Source of the DNA: Streptomyces lichenis | GTDB taxonomy: Bacteria; Actinomycetota; Actinomycetes; Streptomycetales; Streptomycetaceae | NCBI RefSeq assembly: GCF_023218175.1 | Contig: NZ_JALPTH010000029.1 | Coordinates: 1-64,000 of the forward strand | DNA: 64,000 bases | Direction: 5' to 3' | Part shown: piece by piece, positions 61,150 to 64,000 of the stretch | How positions within the stretch are numbered: position 1 is the first letter of the stretch | Layout: each line of letters begins with the position of its first letter | The notes under the pieces: model-generated | What the model was told of the DNA's origin: nothing | Databases searched by the model: none | The model's input: only the letters and a program-made list of their open reading frames with translations | Translations under genes and position numbers: made by a program

Positions 61150-62141
61150 GCGACCCGCTCCCGCGGAGCGCGGCTCCCCGGCGGTCCGGCGTCGGCGGAG
61201 TGGTGGCCGGAGTCGTCGGCGAGCAGGCGCAGGGCGTGCAGGGCGGCGCCGAGGCAGCCGGCCCGGTCGCCGAGCTGCGCGGGCTCGACCCTGGGGGCCC
61301 GCCCCAGCAGGGCCCGGTCGCGCAGGGCGGCGCGCAGCGGGTCGAAGAGCTGCGGGCCGGAGCGGGCCAGTCCGCCGCCCAGGACGAGGAGTTCGGGGTC
61401 GAGCAGGGTGGTGGCGCACAGCAGGGTGTCGGCCAGCACGTCGACGGCCTCGTCCCAGACCAGCCGGGCGGCCTTCTCCCCGGCCGCGGCCCGCCGGGCG
61501 ACCTCGGCGGCGTCGGCCCGCCGCCCGGTGGCCAGGGCGTAGCGGTCGGCGACCGCCGCGGCGGAGGCGTAGGTCTCGGCGCAGCCCCGGCCGCCGCAGC
61601 CGCAGCGCCGGCCGCCGGTCCGCACCCGCAGATGGCCGATCTCCCCGGCGGCCAGGTGGGCCCCGGCCTCGGCGTGTCCGTCGGTCATCACGGCGGCGGC
61701 GATGCCGGTGCCGAGCGGGACGAAGAGGAAGCGGCGGTGGCCGCGGCCGGCGCCCAGTTCGGCCTCGGCGAGGCCGCCGGCCCGTACGTCGTGGGCGACC
61801 GCGCAGGGCAGCCCGGTGCGCTCGGTGACCAGGTCCCGGAAGGGGACGTTTCGCCAGCCGATGCTGGTGGAGCGGACCGCGGTGCCGGTGTGCTCGTCCA
61901 CGATGCCGGGCAGGGCCAGGCCCACGGCCGCGATGCGCAGCCCGGTGCGCATCGCGTCCCGGTGGTGGCCGGCGACCGCGTCCAGGACGGTCCGCACCAC
62001 GGCCTCGGGCCCCGCCTCGCGTCCGGTGGGCAGCCGGCTCGCGGAGACCGTCCGGGCGGCGCGGTCGGTGACGGCGAGCTTGATGCCGGTGCCGCCCACG
62101 TCCACGGCGAGGACATGGGCGGGCCGGGGCTGCTCAGTCAT
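61146..62141 (-). CDS. ROK-family sugar kinase
   Basis: A 331-residue protein without an N-terminal HTH, so a kinase rather than a repressor. ATP site AVDVGGTGIKLAVTD, IVDEHTG, catalytic VAHDVRAGGLAE, GTGIAAAVMTDG and the zinc cluster GEIGHLRV ... CGCGGRGCAETYAS. Likely phosphorylates the sugar or amino sugar taken up by the ABC permeases. Overlaps the SIS gene end by 8 bases. Confidence 0.9.
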   Translation of the reverse strand: MTEQPRPAHVLAVDVGGTGIKLAVTDRAARTVSASRLPTGREAGPEAVVRTVLDAVAGHHRDAMRTGLRIAAVGLALPGIVDEHTGTAVRSTSIGWRNVPFRDLVTERTGLPCAVAHDVRAGGLAEAELGAGRGHRRFLFVPLGTGIAAAVMTDGHAEAGAHLAAGEIGHLRVRTGGRRCGCGGRGCAETYASAAAVADRYALATGRRADAAEVARRAAAGEKAARLVWDEAVDVLADTLLCATTLLDPELLVLGGGLARSGPQLFDPLRAALRDRALLGRAPRVEPAQLGDRAGCLGAALHALRLLADDSGHHSADAGPPGSRAPRERVA

Positions 62142-63021
62142 CGGCGAGGACGACCGAGCGGGTGAGGTTGCGGGGCTCGTCGGGGTCGAGCCCGCGGCTG
62201 GTGGCCAGGGCGGCGGCGAGGCGCTGGACGCGGACGAGTTCGGCCAGCGGGTCCAGGGTGCCGCCGCCGATCCAGCGCGCCCCGGTGGCGGCCACGTCGT
62301 CCGCCAGCCCCTCGGGCGCCGGGCCCAGCGACCAGGTCACCGTGTCCGGCGCGGCGATGCTGATCGGCCCGTGGCGGTACTCCATGGCCGGGTAGGACTC
62401 GGTCCAGGCGCGGGCCGCCTCCCGCATCTTCAGCGCCGCCTCATGGGCCAGCCCCACGCTCCAGCCCTGGCCGAGGAAGGTGAACTGGCCGCACTCCAGC
62501 AGCCCCGGGTCGATGACCTCCGCCAGTGCCCGCCGGGCGTCGGCCTCCACCCGGGCGGTGTGCAGGCCCAGGCCGGCGCGGAGGAAGGTGAGCGCGGTGG
62601 TGGCGAACCGGGTCTGCACCACCGAGCGTTCGTCGGCGAAGTCCAGCACCACGAGGTGGTCGGCGGCGGTGGCGACGGGGGTGTGCGGGTCGGCGGTGAC
62701 CGCCAGCGTGGGTGCGGCGCCGGACAGCCGGGCCAGCAGGGCCAGCACCTCGGTGGTGGTGCCCGAGCGGGTCAGGGCGACCACCCGGTCGTAGCGGCGG
62801 CCGAGCGGGAACTCCGAGGCGGGGAAGGCGTCGGTCTCGCCCAGTCCGGCGCCCTCGCGCAGCGCGGCGTACGCCTGGGCCATGAACAGCGAGGTGCCGC
62901 AGCCGGTGACGGCGACGCGCTCGCCCGGCCGGGGCAGCCCCGCGGGCCGGGAGTCGGCCAGGGCCGCGGCCCTCTGCCAGCACTCGGGCTGGCTGGCGGT
63001 CTCGGTGTCGATGTGCGGCAC
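62134..63021 (-). CDS. SIS-domain sugar-phosphate isomerase/deaminase (AgaS-like)
   Basis: A 295-residue protein, GTG 63021 with AGGAG 6 bases upstream. Two SIS domains: VTGCGTSLFMAQAYAALREG, then VVALTRSGTTTEVLALLARL and a second with FLGQGWSVGLAHEAALKMRE and YPAMEYRHGPISI. This is the AgaS/GlmS-C layout without a glutaminase domain. AgaS deaminates galactosamine-6-phosphate to tagatose-6-phosphate, which would suit the kinase and aldolase downstream. Confidence 0.87.
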   Translation of the reverse strand: MPHIDTETASQPECWQRAAALADSRPAGLPRPGERVAVTGCGTSLFMAQAYAALREGAGLGETDAFPASEFPLGRRYDRVVALTRSGTTTEVLALLARLSGAAPTLAVTADPHTPVATAADHLVVLDFADERSVVQTRFATTALTFLRAGLGLHTARVEADARRALAEVIDPGLLECGQFTFLGQGWSVGLAHEAALKMREAARAWTESYPAMEYRHGPISIAAPDTVTWSLGPAPEGLADDVAATGARWIGGGTLDPLAELVRVQRLAAALATSRGLDPDEPRNLTRSVVLADD

Positions 63022-63080
63022 GCTCGGCTCCTCTCGGTCCGGCCGGTGGCCGGTGTGGCGGTACGGGTACGGGGTGGGGG

Positions 63081-63938
63081 TCACTTGACGGACCCGGCGG
63101 TCAGCCCCGAGACGACATGGCGCTCGATGCAGGCGAAGAGCACGATCACCGGGACGATGGCGACGACCGAGCCGGCGAACAGGTAGTTCCACTGGACCGT
63201 GTAGTTGCCGACGAAGTTGTTGATGCCGACGGTGAGCGGCTGGCTGTCGGGGACGGTGGTCAGCCGCAGCCCCATCACGAACTCGTTCCAGGCGGAGATG
63301 AAGGTGAAGATCAGGGCGGTGACCACCCCGGGCAGCGCCAGCGGCAGGGTGATCCGGCGCAGCGCGCCGAACCGGCCCAGCCCGTCGACCTGCGCGGCCT
63401 CTTCGAGGGCCACGGGGATGGAGCCGATGTAGGCGGTGAGGATCCACACCGCGAACGCCAGGTTGAAGGCGGCGTTGCAGAGGATCAGGGTCCAGACCGA
63501 GTTGAGCATGTCGAGCTGGTGGAACTGCCGGTAGAGGCCGACCAGCAGCGAGGTGGGCTGGAACATCTGGGTGACCAGCACCAGCAGCAGGAAGGTGGTG
63601 CGGCCGCGGAAGCGGTGCCGGGCGGTGTGGTACGCGGCGGGCAGGGCGACCAGCAGGACCAGCACGGTGGAGCCGGCGGCGACCAGCAGGGTGACCTGGA
63701 GGTTGGCGCCGAGGGTGGAGTCGGTCCAGACCTTGACCAGGTTGGACCAGGCGAACCCGCCGGGCAGGTAGGTGGCGTCGCGCAGCTGGTCGGCCGGGCG
63801 CAGCGCGGTGACGACCATCTCGGCGTACGGCAGCAGGAAGAAGGCGGCGAGCAGCCAGGCGGTGGCGGCGAGCGCGGCGGTACGGGGGCGCAGCCCGCGC
63901 CGGGCCCGGCGGACCGGGGCGGTGGCGGTGGCGGTCAT
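63081..63938 (-). CDS. Carbohydrate ABC transporter permease (MalG type)
   Basis: A 285-residue membrane protein with six helices. The ATPase-contact EAA loop is EEAAQVDGLGRFGALRRITL near the last third, followed by AWNEFVMGLRL, the common end region of sugar permeases. ATG 63938 shares ATGA with the preceding permease stop. It imports the sugar used by the downstream enzymes; the ATPase may be the shared MsiK, typical for Streptomyces. Confidence 0.92.
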   Translation of the reverse strand: MTATATAPVRRARRGLRPRTAALAATAWLLAAFFLLPYAEMVVTALRPADQLRDATYLPGGFAWSNLVKVWTDSTLGANLQVTLLVAAGSTVLVLLVALPAAYHTARHRFRGRTTFLLLVLVTQMFQPTSLLVGLYRQFHQLDMLNSVWTLILCNAAFNLAFAVWILTAYIGSIPVALEEAAQVDGLGRFGALRRITLPLALPGVVTALIFTFISAWNEFVMGLRLTTVPDSQPLTVGINNFVGNYTVQWNYLFAGSVVAIVPVIVLFACIERHVVSGLTAGSVK

Positions 63939-64000
63939 CGGGCGTCGTCCTCCTGGAAGCGGCTGACCTTCAGGAAGACCAGCACCAGCAGCACGATGAG
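63935..64000 (-). CDS. C-terminal end of the partner ABC permease, cut by window edge
   Basis: Twenty-one codons and a stop are visible (LIVLLVLVFLKVSRFQEDDA then R). A hydrophobic helix followed by a short charged end fits a MalF-type permease last helix, and the four-base coupling to the MalG-type gene supports this. The binding protein gene should lie further upstream. Confidence 0.7.
   Translation of the reverse strand, partial: LIVLLVLVFLKVSRFQEDDAR

Overview
The window looks like a Streptomyces chromosome or that of a close relative. GC content is very high with strong third-position GC bias. The lineage markers include a conservon (cvnABCD plus P450), an actinobacterial mce locus, LAL and PucR regulators, alpha-lytic-type protease, DUF5954, DUF5819/HTTM and class III cyclase genes. 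Only one in-frame TTA codon was noticed. No tRNA, rRNA, CRISPR, transposase or phage gene was found.

Layout. (1) 1-17480, all on the minus strand: a secreted lipase gene, then a tightly coupled biosynthetic operon read as PKS/secondary-lipid synthase (flavin reductase-like x2, KS, AT, ACP, KR), second synthase (KS, AT, DH, PPTase), free ACP, alpha/beta hydrolase, GT1 glycosyltransferase, methyltransferase, then a terminator and a lytic transglycosylase cut by the left edge. Together these suggest a glycosylated, possibly methylated, highly reduced polyketide or fatty-acid product. (2) 18047-24920: three secreted proteins sharing a two-cysteine N-terminal domain (DUF6801-like). One of them also carries a WxL-like domain and is followed by a DUF916-type membrane protein. 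An Usp/adenylate cyclase pair sits between them on the other strand. (3) 25028-40951, minus strand: one long mce-type lipid transporter operon. It starts with a fourth DUF6801-like protein, then an MlaF-like ATPase, two YrbE permeases, six MCE proteins, four Mce-associated membrane proteins, a lipoprotein, DUF5819 and HTTM proteins. Three of the four DUF6801-like genes, including the mce operon head, have the same upstream motif TTAC-N5-AGTA, so this is probably one regulon. This is the most interesting signal in the window.

(4) 41609-48795: two near-duplicate PucR-type regulators flank a LAL-type LuxR regulator and a secreted serine protease. The second PucR copy carries a TTA codon. (5) 49016-51674: a 37-codon mini-ORF coupled to a rhomboid-like membrane protein, a YciO-type protein and a DUF5954 protein. 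(6) 52169-58211: a conservon cvnABCD followed by a CYP157-like P450 that lacks the ExxR motif, converging on a normal P450 across a perfect hairpin. (7) 58412-64000, minus strand: an amino-sugar/tagatose-type catabolic operon with ABC permeases, AgaS-like SIS protein, ROK kinase, PfkB kinase, class II aldolase and DeoR regulator, cut by the right edge.

Functions are assigned from sequence motifs read by eye and from gene order; no database search was run.
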